A DNA stretch of 49,681 bases, from positions 1-49,681 of the forward strand of contig SFFY01000024.1 of assembly GCA_004556745.1 (NCBI GenBank), read 5' to 3'. Made by a program: the position numbers and the translations under genes. The notes under the pieces were generated by a model. That model saw only the letters and a list, made by a program, of their open reading frames with translations, ran no database searches and was not told where the DNA came from. Numbering within the stretch: position 1 is the first letter of the stretch; each line of letters opens with the position of its first letter. The stretch is from Bacteroidales bacterium. Its GTDB lineage: Bacteria; Bacteroidota; Bacteroidia; Bacteroidales; Bacteroidaceae. Shown here piece after piece: positions 33,195 to 40,063 of the stretch.

Positions 33195-33250
33195 CAAGAA
33201 TGTCCGTCAAGAGGTGAGCGCACCTTTTGGCGGACATTCTTGGTTTGTTT
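33195..33250 (+). terminator. Rho-independent terminator of the envelope cluster
   Basis: Outer stem CAAGAATGTCCG (33195-33206) with CGGACATTCTTG (33231-33242), and an inner stem AGGTG/CACCT. A T-rich tail GTTTGTTTT follows. It is 22 bp after the second ompH stop. Confidence 0.85.
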
Positions 33251-33276
33251 TGGTGGAATTAGCTGTCGGATTTTTT

Positions 33277-33645
33277 ACAAAAACAATAAAAACCGCTTGC
33301 CTCGTTTGAAGTCCAAGGGCACGCCGCTGGTCTTAATGCCGAGCCTGTGAGCCTCACGGCTCACGCTCGTCCTTAATCCCTTCGGCTGCGGTCGGTGCCC
33401 GCCCGCTTCAAACGCCGCAAGCAAAAAACAAAAAAAAGTGGACAATTTCTTTTTATTATAAATTGTAAAGATGGAAATGCTTTACTTTTTTCTGTTTTTT
33501 GCTTGTCCTGTGTGGGCGGGCGGGAACCGACCGCAGCCTTAGCAGATTAAGCAACAGACAAAAGTCGACAGACTTAGGCTGGGGCTTAATCGGATAAGGC
33601 GAGCCGTTAGGCCCACACAGGACAAGCGGTTTTTATTGTTTTTGT
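33277..33645. mobile_element. Palindromic MITE-like element with perfect 23-bp terminal inverted repeats
   Basis: Ends 33277-33299 and 33623-33645 are perfect 23-bp inverted repeats (ending in AAAAACCGCTTG). Inside are two hairpin modules in opposite orientation: module A with arms 33295-33311 and 33406-33422 (17 bp, two mismatches), and module B with arms 33501-33516 and 33612-33627 (16 bp, perfect). The modules are themselves inverted copies over the shared GGCTGCGGTCGGT and AAGCAAAAAACA sequences. The centre (33441-33470) is a small AT hairpin ACAATTT/AAATTGT. No gene is encoded. No clear target duplication is visible. Confidence 0.75.
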
Positions 33646-33666
33646 CAATTCAATCACTCTTGTCTT

Positions 33667-34494
33667 TCATTCCCCAATAAAAAACTCTGTTTCCGGGCGC
33701 ATCGCTTTCAGCCTGTCGCGCAATTCCTTGGACCGCCCGTTGCAGCAAGCGTCGAGCCGTTGCCAGAAGGCGGGGCTGTGGTCGAAATGCACCGTGTGCG
33801 TCAGTTCGTGCAGCACCACGTAGTCCGACAGTTCCACGGGCAGCAGCGGCAGGGTGATGGCGAGGCTGATGCCGCCCCGCGCCGAGCAACTGCCCCAGCG
33901 CGACGACACGCTCCTTGGCGTTGCCTTTGAGTACTTGAAACCGTGCAGTTCCGCCAACGCCGCCACGCGCCCTTCGTAAGCCGTGGCAAACACGTTCCGC
34001 GCCGCCGCCTCATACATGCGGCAAGCCATTAAGCCCCTCTGCGTCCCGTCCAACCGCTCCAACGCCTGTCGCCCGAAGCACCCCGTGGCTTCTGTAAATA
34101 CCATTTTGCCGCGCTCCCCCGGCAGTGCGCGTCCGAAAGCAGGCGGCGCGTCCACTGTGCTGCGCTTATAGACCACGTACAGTTCGCCCGGACTGTCGTC
34201 CACAATTTTCAGCGAAAAGCGCATAAAGGGCGAGGCGATGGCGAATGTGCCGTCGGCCATGCTGCCCGTATGGGCTACGCTGCCCGCGTTCGTTTCCGTC
34301 TTTTCCAACCAGCGTTGCAGCAGCAGCCGTTTCTCCGCCACGATGTCCGCCGCCTCTGCGGGCGACAGGCACGGCGGCCCGCTCACCACGATCCTCCCTC
34401 CTTTCAAGGCAATGCGCACGTGGCGCATATTCGAGGCATGGCGCAGATAATAAACGCCAATTGCGGCGTCGCGACATTCTATCAGGCTTTTCAT
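33667..34494 (-). CDS. YgjP/M48-type metallopeptidase (DUF45)
   Basis: 275 residues, no signal peptide. VVLHELTHTVHFDHSPAFW carries the HExxH zinc site (HELTH) and the nearby DHSPxFW motif of the YgjP/WSS1-like group. SVSSRWGSCSARGGISLAI is the other conserved block (RWGSC). Probably a cytoplasmic zinc protease; substrates are unknown. Single gene, with its 3' end running into the palindromic element. Confidence 0.88.
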   Translation of the reverse strand: MKSLIECRDAAIGVYYLRHASNMRHVRIALKGGRIVVSGPPCLSPAEAADIVAEKRLLLQRWLEKTETNAGSVAHTGSMADGTFAIASPFMRFSLKIVDDSPGELYVVYKRSTVDAPPAFGRALPGERGKMVFTEATGCFGRQALERLDGTQRGLMACRMYEAAARNVFATAYEGRVAALAELHGFKYSKATPRSVSSRWGSCSARGGISLAITLPLLPVELSDYVVLHELTHTVHFDHSPAFWQRLDACCNGRSKELRDRLKAMRPETEFFIGE

Positions 34495-34797
34495 CGTTTG
34501 CTTATTTCATATATGTATTACGAAGTAGGGGCGTTCTGCAGAACGCCCGCCGTGTGCAGCCGACATTATGTAAATCAATGAGGCAATCATCTACCGGGCG
34601 TTTTGCAAAACGCCCCTACTCGTGAGACCTTACATATATTATCCTACCGCGAAGTTATGAAAAAGGGTGGGAGGGATAAGGGCGAATGTTCTGTTTTTTG
34701 CCCCTTTCATCTATAAAATGCGCAATTCTGTCGAAACCCATTAAACGATTTGGGGCATAAAGCGTCAAATACATGTAACGATTAAACCAAAAAGAAT
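34495..34797. other. Intergenic region between divergent genes, with one repeat element
   Basis: 303 bp. It holds the GTAGGGGCG element (34525-34630) and then about 165 bp of AT-rich sequence leading to the Spy-like gene. I do not see a clear TTTG/TAnnTTTG pair for either flanking gene. Confidence 0.6.
34525..34630. repeat. GTAGGGGCG element: two palindromes around a 45-bp core (inverted copy)
   Basis: Palindromes at 34525-34549 (with GCGTTCTGCAGAACGC) and 34595-34619 (with GCGTTTTGCAAAACGC) flank a 45-bp core; the element ends in CTCGTGAGACCT. This is the reverse complement of the layout at 17371-17473, including the shared GGTCTCACGAG end. Confidence 0.87.
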
Positions 34798-35298
34798 ATG
34801 AAAAAAACGATTTTGATGATTGCCGCGCTTTTCCTGATGATTGCGCAGGCTAACGAAGCCAATGCGCAGCGTCCCGGCATGGATCCCGAGATGCGTGCCG
34901 AGTTTGCCAAGATGGCGGCGCAGAAAGTGGCAGGCGAGTTGAAACTCGACAAGGCCGAGCGCGAATGGTTCGAACCGCTCTACATGGAATATGCCGACTC
35001 GCTGCGCAAGGCGCAGAAAATCGACCTTCCCGAGAAGAACAAGGAGATTAAGGAAATGACCGATGATGATGCATTGGCGGCTGTTGAGAAGATGTTTGCC
35101 TCCCAAGAGCGTGCCCTTGCCGTGAAGCGGGCTTACTACGCGCGTTTCAAGGAAAAGCTCACGCCGCAGCAACTCTTCCGACTCTTCCGTCCGAAAAACG
35201 AGCGTCGCCGCGCGGCGCAGGGCCCTGGACAGTTCGGTCCCGGCATGCCCCCGCCCCCGGGTATGGGTGGCGGTTTCCACGGCCGTCCCGGCTTCTAA
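34798..35298 (+). CDS. Small periplasmic Spy/CpxP-like protein with Gly-Pro-rich tail
   Basis: 166 residues. Signal peptide ends in NANAQ (about residue 24). Residues 30-135 are helical and charged, with KLDKAEREWFEPLYMEYADS, ERALAVKRAYYARFKEKLTP and QQLFRLFRPKNERRR; the LTPQQ motif is typical of Spy/CpxP-type proteins. The last 28 residues are rich in Gly, Pro and Phe (FGPGMPPPPGMGGGFHGRPG), unusual for the family. Probably a periplasmic chaperone or stress sensor. Standalone with its own terminator. Confidence 0.72.
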   Translation: MKKTILMIAALFLMIAQANEANAQRPGMDPEMRAEFAKMAAQKVAGELKLDKAEREWFEPLYMEYADSLRKAQKIDLPEKNKEIKEMTDDDALAAVEKMFASQERALAVKRAYYARFKEKLTPQQLFRLFRPKNERRRAAQGPGQFGPGMPPPPGMGGGFHGRPGF

Positions 35299-35419
35299 TA
35301 TGCCTGATACCTCAAAAGGGCGGAAGTGCCCGCCCCCGAGAGAAGTTGTTTAGACTTACGTTAAATAAAGGTGTTTTTCAATTTAATCCGACACAAAAAC
35401 TAAAAACAACTTCTTATGT

Positions 35420-35461
35420 AGCACCCGATACGCTGTGCAGCGCATCGGGTGCTTTCTTTTT
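35420..35461 (+). terminator. Terminator downstream of the Spy-like gene
   Basis: Stem AGCACCCGATACGCTG with CAGCGCATCGGGTGCT (one mismatch, loop TG), followed by TTTCTTTTT. It ends either the Spy-like transcript or a short RNA starting in the gap. Confidence 0.8.
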
Positions 35462-35511
35462 GCCTTGTAGCGCAAGGCGCGTGTGCCCTGAAAGGGGCAA
35501 TGCACGCACTT

Positions 35512-35625
35512 CCTATACGCATTTTTTTACCCAGAAAAACCCTTCAACCATTCATTCTCGGTTCTATTCGATTGTGTATTAGCTATTTAACGCTGAACGG
35601 TTTGCGCTCCAAACCTTTCAGCAAC
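35512..35625 (+). repeat. CCTATACGCA-type dispersed repeat, copy 2
   Basis: CCTATACGCATTTTTTTACC at the start, AAAAACCCTTCAACCATTCA next, and hairpin GCTGAACGGTTT...AAACCTTTCAGC (35592-35622). Same order as 22310-22440. Confidence 0.8.
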
Positions 35626-35781
35626 CCGTCACAGTCGCCCCTTTCCCGGGCGTATACGATACGCCCTTTTACTGCCGATACGGTCGAAAATATCAAATTT
35701 TGAAGCAGCTATTTTTTGCTTGCTCCGAGCTATTTTTCCCTAAGTCCTGAATATTTTTTACTCTCTGCGCAGAAAAAGTTT

Positions 35782-35798
35782 GTTACAAAGTTTGTAAC
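35782..35798. repeat. GTTACAAAGTTTGTAAC palindrome
   Basis: Perfect 17-bp odd palindrome, identical to the core of 22550-22586. Preceded by TCTGCGCAGAAAAAG, similar to the context at the left edge of the window. Confidence 0.8.
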
Positions 35799-35945
35799 GC
35801 TTATTCAAAACTTTGGAATATATAATCAAAAGTTTTGAACATATATTCAAAAGTTTGGAACAAAAACTTTCTTATAGGAGAGGAAAAACTATCAGGCAGA
35901 AAAGAAAAATTTGCTTCGTGAGAGTGAACTTTTACTTGCTAACTG

Positions 35946-36012
35946 CCTGGAATTTTCGTGCAATCGAGAGCAATCAAGTTTACTTGAATTGCCGAGTGCC
36001 GCCGAAAATCTC
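35946..36012. repeat. CGTGCAAGCGAGCGCA hairpin repeat, diverged copy
   Basis: GCCTGGAATTTTCGTGCAAT at the left, TTGCCGAGTGCCGCCG and AAAATCTCA at the right, with an inner CAAGTTTACTTG hairpin. Confidence 0.82.
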
Positions 36013-36078
36013 AATGAAATGGCAGTACGCCATTGGACATGCACTTACAACATTGTCACAGGCGTAGTGCCTCTTCTT

Positions 36079-36146
36079 TGAGATTTTCGGCTGCGCTCGG
36101 CATAGCCCGAACAAGTTCGGCTCTGCGCTCGCTTGCACGAAAATTC
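36079..36146. repeat. CGTGCAAGCGAGCGCA hairpin repeat, minus orientation
   Basis: GAGATTTTCGGCTGCGCTCG to CTCGCTTGCACGAAAATTCC with inner AGCCCGAACAAGTTCGGCT. Nearly identical to 19737-19805, and inverted relative to 35946-36012. Confidence 0.87.
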
Positions 36147-36260
36147 CAGGCACATCGTCCTCGCCTCTTCTTTCCGAGCACTTCGTGCCCGGTTACCATC
36201 GCTTCGCTCTGTAGTGCCTTCCAGGCACAAAATGGTCAACCCATTTCATGACAAGGCACA

Positions 36261-36384
36261 ACCCTTCATTGCTGAAAGGTTTGAGGTACAAACCATTCAG
36301 CCGCAATCATCTTGATACCAGATAGTTAAGGCAAATGCTGAAAGGTTGAAAGGTTTTTCGGGGTAAAAAAATGCGTATAGGGGG
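36261..36384 (-). repeat. CCTATACGCA-type dispersed repeat, copy 3 (inverted)
   Basis: Hairpin GCTGAAAGGTTT...AAACCATTCAGC (36271-36301), then GGTTGAAAGGTTTTTCGGGG and AAAAAAATGCGTATAGG. Reverse complement order of copies 1 and 2. Confidence 0.8.
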
Positions 36385-36444
36385 ATGTCTATTAGGGCTA
36401 TGTTGGCCGCAGGGATTAGCTAATGCTGTGCGCTATAAAGCAAC

Positions 36445-36475
36445 GGAGGCTGCGCCGGGCATCGGCGCAGCCTCC
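36445..36475 (-). terminator. Terminator of the lipoprotein/5'-nucleotidase operon
   Basis: Perfect 12-bp stem GGAGGCTGCGCC/GGCGCAGCCTCC with a 7-nt loop, 38 bp after the lipoprotein stop. On the minus strand it runs into GTTGCTTTATAG, a weak T tract. Confidence 0.68.
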
Positions 36476-36512
36476 TATATACGGAAACCTGTTTGTAAAT
36501 TGTGAGTGGCGG

Positions 36513-37139
36513 TTACCAAGTGGCGGTTTCGCTCAAGGTCTCAGGTTTGTTGTAAATATCCTCTTGCAGATATTCCTCCAATTTGTCTAATTGGGTGAAT
36601 GTGGTGTGGCTGGTTATCATTGTGGAATTTGTTGCGGGCGAATTGTCGAGATAGGCGGAAAGATTAAGGCTGAAGTAGTAGAACTTTTCGTTGTTCTTGC
36701 TGAAGTTTTCCATCTTTGCTTTATTCGCCTTGATAGTTGCCGTAATTTTGTAAGCCGTGCCGTTGCCAACAGCGCAGGGGGGCGTGGCGAACCGGAATGT
36801 CTTTTCGAAATTATAAGGGTAAACCGCGTGGCTGGAAGATGATGCCCAGAGATTGCCCCAGAAGTCCGTTTTCTGGTTAAAAGAGTTGTCGTCGGCGGTG
36901 AGCACGCGCTTCACTTCCTTGCCCGTGGCAAGGTCGGTGTAGCTCACTTCCACATCGGCAGCGGCTATCATGTCGGTAGAGGTGTACAAAAGGTACTGGA
37001 ACTGCTTTGAAGTTGGTTTCGTCGGGGTGATGGTAGTGTTGCCGTTGCTGTTGTTGTCGTCGTCGTCGCCGCAGGCGGTTACTGTGCAGCAGAGCACGGC
37101 GCAGGCGAAGGCTAAGAGCCATTTGTTCAAGTTCTTCAT
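36513..37139 (-). CDS. Unknown lipoprotein
   Basis: 208 residues. Signal peptide with lipobox TVTAC (Cys23) then GDDDDNNSNG, the acidic start common for surface-directed Bacteroidetes lipoproteins. The rest is one beta-rich domain (VEVSYTDLATGKEVKRVLT, TAYKITATIKANKAKMENFS, FYYFSLNLSAYLD). I do not recognise the family. 58 bp downstream of the 5'-nucleotidase gene, so probably cotranscribed. Confidence 0.78.
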   Translation of the reverse strand: MKNLNKWLLAFACAVLCCTVTACGDDDDNNSNGNTTITPTKPTSKQFQYLLYTSTDMIAAADVEVSYTDLATGKEVKRVLTADDNSFNQKTDFWGNLWASSSSHAVYPYNFEKTFRFATPPCAVGNGTAYKITATIKANKAKMENFSKNNEKFYYFSLNLSAYLDNSPATNSTMITSHTTFTQLDKLEEYLQEDIYNKPETLSETATW

Positions 37140-37197
37140 AATCTGTAATTTGTTAAGGGTTAGTATTTGGGGTTTCCGATTATTTTTCTGTGGATTT

Positions 37198-38865
37198 TTA
37201 TTTAATTACCGTGATGCGTCCTTGCGGTTCGCGGTAGATGTCGGGCACGCCGTTCTTGAAGTGCTCCGAGAAGTAGGCGATAGTAATCTCGGTGTCAGAG
37301 CGCATGCCGTCCTCCAAGCGCTCTGCCGGACGCAGCACGCGGATAGTGCCGCCGGCATAGGCCACGAAGGAGTTGGTGACGAGTGTGTATTTAGCGTTGA
37401 GGTCGATGGGCGCATACGTGCCGTCAGCCTGCAACACCTGCACGTCCTTCACGCGGCGTTCGCCCGTCACGGTGAGCAGGTTGTCCTCCGACACTTCAAG
37501 GCTGTTGGCGATGCGCGTGTCGACGGTGTACTTGATGCCGGAGCATTGGAGGAACGAACCGTTTACGGCGGGGCAGGTCTTGGAGCCGATCTCAAGCGCA
37601 TCTACGATCTGCTGACCGGTGGCTTTTAGGATGCACAACCAGTTGCTCATGGGCAGCACGTTGATGATGCTACGGACTGTCACGTCGCCGGCTTCGATGT
37701 TGGTGCGAATGCCGCCGCCGTTCATCAGGCAAATCTGCGCCCCCGCCACCTCGCGCTGTATGTCGGTGCAGAGGTCGCCGAGGTTGGTCTCGATGCAGCG
37801 TATGGTTTCAAGTCCGTACTCGCCGTCGGCGTGCAGGGTGAAGTCGGTGTGTGCAATGACCTTGCCCACGCGGTGGTCCATTTCCTTGGCAATCTCGTCC
37901 ACCTTTGCGGAAACGGCGGCGTTCGTGTAGTTCATGTTGTCGGTAGGCACGAGTTCGGGCAGCAGTTTGCCGTCGGCAGTAATGACGAGTTTGCCCACGT
38001 GTTTCATCTTTGTGCCCGTTTCGAGGCGCAGCACGGGTTTGCCCTCGCTGTTGTTGATCCATTCGCCGGGCACGGTGGTGTGCTGGTGGCCGTCGAACAC
38101 GGCGTCGATGCCGTGCGTCTTTTGGATAAGGGGTATGGAGTACGTCACGACGTCCTTCTCCTTATATTCGCCGAGGTGGGAAAGCACCACGACGTAGTTG
38201 GCGCCGGCAGCGCGTGCGTCGTCGGCAGCGTTTTGCACGAGTTCATAAACGCGGCTGTCCTGTAAGTCGTAGATAAACTTGCCGCTGGTGGGGTCGGAGA
38301 AAGAGTAGGAGTTGGAGAGTTGTGCCGATGGTGTGAGCACGCCGATGAACGCCACCTTGCGGTTGCCGAGTTGCTTGATGACGTAGGGGCTGTGCACCAG
38401 TTTGCCCGTGCGCAGGTCGATGAGGTTGGCGCAGGTGACGGGTGCTTTGAGCATGGAGGTGAGTCGGAGCATTTGGTCTGCGCCGTAGTCGAACTCGTGG
38501 TTGCCCAGTCCCACGGCATCGTAGCCCACGAGGTTCATGAGGTCAACGATATACTCTCCCTTTGAGAGCGTGCCTTCCACACTGCCTTGCGAGAAGTCGC
38601 CGCTGGAAGTGCAAGCCACGTAGGCAGTGTCGGCGGCAACAATCGCATCGCGGTAGCCGGCAAACTTGATGTACCCCGAGACGTTGCAATGCACGTCGCT
38701 TTCAAACAAGAGCACAATGCTCTTTTCTTGCTGCGCGGGCGGCGGTGTGGGTGCCTGCGTCTGTGTCTGTGCTGGCGTGTCGTCGTCGGAGCAGGCGACG
38801 AGGAACATCAGCAGTACCAGCAAGAATGCGAGCAATGATTTGTGTGAGAAATGATGTTTGAACAT
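37198..38865 (-). CDS. Lipoprotein of the 5'-nucleotidase/UDP-sugar hydrolase family
   Basis: 555 residues. Lipobox FLVAC (Cys25) then SDDDTP and a Gln/Pro/Thr linker. Metallophosphatase motifs in order: FESDVHCN, CTSSGDFSQGS, GLGNHEFDYG, VLSHLGEY and FDGHQH. The C-terminal 5'-nucleotidase domain has CLMNGGGIRTNIEAGD and FVAYAGGTIRVLR. It should remove phosphate from nucleotides outside the inner membrane for scavenging; it may also act on UDP-sugars. As a lipoprotein with an acidic start it may face outward. First gene of a two-gene operon. Confidence 0.92.
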   Translation of the reverse strand: MFKHHFSHKSLLAFLLVLLMFLVACSDDDTPAQTQTQAPTPPPAQQEKSIVLLFESDVHCNVSGYIKFAGYRDAIVAADTAYVACTSSGDFSQGSVEGTLSKGEYIVDLMNLVGYDAVGLGNHEFDYGADQMLRLTSMLKAPVTCANLIDLRTGKLVHSPYVIKQLGNRKVAFIGVLTPSAQLSNSYSFSDPTSGKFIYDLQDSRVYELVQNAADDARAAGANYVVVLSHLGEYKEKDVVTYSIPLIQKTHGIDAVFDGHQHTTVPGEWINNSEGKPVLRLETGTKMKHVGKLVITADGKLLPELVPTDNMNYTNAAVSAKVDEIAKEMDHRVGKVIAHTDFTLHADGEYGLETIRCIETNLGDLCTDIQREVAGAQICLMNGGGIRTNIEAGDVTVRSIINVLPMSNWLCILKATGQQIVDALEIGSKTCPAVNGSFLQCSGIKYTVDTRIANSLEVSEDNLLTVTGERRVKDVQVLQADGTYAPIDLNAKYTLVTNSFVAYAGGTIRVLRPAERLEDGMRSDTEITIAYFSEHFKNGVPDIYREPQGRITVIK

Positions 38866-38925
38866 GATGAAAGATTTTGAGGATTAACAAGTTACGCGTT
38901 GGTTGGATGAGCATAATGTTTTAAG

Positions 38926-39156
38926 TGCCTGGAATTTTCGTGCAAGCGAGCGCAATAGAGCGTGCTCATATTGCCGAGCGCAGCCGAAAATCTCAAAAGC
39001 AAATTTTCGTGCAAGCGAGCGCAATAGAGCGTGCTCATATTGCCGAGCGCAGCCGAAAATCTCAAAGCAAATTTTCGTGCAAGCGAGCGCAGAGCCGAAC
39101 TTGGGCGGGCGTTTTGCAAAACGCCCCTACTACCGAGCGCAGCCGAATTTTCCAGG
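38926..39156. repeat. Three tandem CGTGCAAGCGAGCGCA hairpin repeats
   Basis: Copies 38931-38994, 39001-39063 and 39069-39152. The first two are almost identical (AATAGAGCGTGCTCATATTG inner hairpin). The third has a GTAGGGGCG palindrome nested in it (39106-39132) in place of the inner hairpin. The cluster is bounded by TGCCTGGAA and its complement TTCCAGGCA. It fills most of the gap between the giant protein's operon and the 5'-nucleotidase gene (38866-39229). Confidence 0.9.
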
Positions 39157-39229
39157 CAGTTAATACTATAATCATACAAATTTTCAATTCAATCAAAAAT
39201 AATATAATTGGTCGTAGCTCATACCCCTC

Positions 39230-40063
39230 CTACCTTAGATACAGCGTGGTACCTCTGGCGGCTTTGAGGGTGAGGGGCTGGGTGGTGCGGTACACCTTGC
39301 CCTGCGCAGCGGAGTAGTAGGCGAGGGTGAGGGGCTCGTCCTCCGTGTGGGCGTAGACTTTGAGGCGATAGAGGCCGTCGGCAAGGCTTGCCACCGTGCC
39401 CCGGCACTCGCTGCCGCACATCACCGCCAGTTCATCGCCGTCGCCGGGCGTGAAAGGTACGGTCTCGGGCAGGCGCACGCCGATGGTGTCGGCACAGGCG
39501 TAGGGACCGCCCTCATCGAAAGCCGGCACGAGGTCTTCGTAGAACCCGAAGTCGCCGTCGGCTATCATTTCAAAGCAATTCTTCACCGTGAACACGCGCT
39601 TCAGGCGGGCGGAGTAGTATTTCAGGCTGACGGCGGCATCGCCCGTATTGCCGCGCAGGAACAGAAAGCCGAAGCCCTCCTGCTCCTCCGCGCCGTCCTC
39701 CTTGTAGAGAGACAGGTTGCACACGCCCCGGCACTCGTCGCCCACGAAGGCGGCAATCATGTCGTCGTCCGAGGCTGTGGGCATCAGGGCGGGGCAGAGC
39801 GTTACCAAGCCCATCATGCTGCACTCGTAGGCAGTCATGTCGGGTGTTTGCCAAGCGGGGCGTTCGTCCGTGCCCTGCCACTGCACCGTCCAGTGCGGCG
39901 CAGCGGGTTGCGCGCTTTCGGTCAATCCGCCAGTCGTAGGCGTTTGCGGCGTTTCGGCCGCAGCGGGCGTTTCGGGGTCGTCCGAGCCGCATGCCGTTGC
40001 CGCAAAGAGCGGCAAGGCAAGCAGCAGGGAATAATAGAGATGTTTTGTCAAACGGAAATTCAT
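39230..40063 (-). CDS. Lipoprotein sharing a module with the giant T9SS protein
   Basis: 277 residues. Lipobox ATAC (Cys25) then GSDDPET and a Pro/Thr linker to about residue 55. Two copies of a module follow: MIAAFVGDECRGVCNLS (first) and ELAVMCGSECRGTVAS (second), each ahead of a stretch like AVSLKYYSARLKRVFTV or PLTLAYYSAAQGKVYRT. The giant protein carries the same module (GVFCGKECIGVAHNS and AAYAGNELRGIATAA). The start overlaps the giant gene's stop by 4 bp (ATGA). I infer a partner or anchor for the giant protein. Family name unknown. Confidence 0.8.
   Translation of the reverse strand: MNFRLTKHLYYSLLLALPLFAATACGSDDPETPAAAETPQTPTTGGLTESAQPAAPHWTVQWQGTDERPAWQTPDMTAYECSMMGLVTLCPALMPTASDDDMIAAFVGDECRGVCNLSLYKEDGAEEQEGFGFLFLRGNTGDAAVSLKYYSARLKRVFTVKNCFEMIADGDFGFYEDLVPAFDEGGPYACADTIGVRLPETVPFTPGDGDELAVMCGSECRGTVASLADGLYRLKVYAHTEDEPLTLAYYSAAQGKVYRTTQPLTLKAARGTTLYLR

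Larger units (their letters stand above)
35299..36512. other. 1.2-kb repeat-rich intergenic region
   Basis: No credible gene. Contents: an inverted AGAAGTTGTTT pair (35341-35352 and 35403-35414), a terminator (35420-35461), a CCTATACGCA repeat (35512-35625), the GTTACAAAGTTTGTAAC palindrome (35782-35798), two CGTGCAAGCGAGCGCA hairpin elements in opposite orientation (35946-36012 and 36079-36146), and an inverted CCTATACGCA repeat (36261-36384). Small open frames here are translations of repeats. Confidence 0.75.

Noticed and set aside
33441..33470. Phage or plasmid attachment site at the centre of the palindromic element
   Set aside because: There is a small AT hairpin but no integrase gene or duplicated core sequence.
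38926..39156. CRISPR-like array of direct repeats
   Set aside because: Only three copies of about 64 bp, no unique spacers of regular length, no cas genes; the units are hairpin repeats found elsewhere in the window.
38903..39317. Small open frames with repeated QASAIERAHIAERSRKSQ
   Set aside because: Translation of the tandem hairpin repeats, not a protein repeat family.
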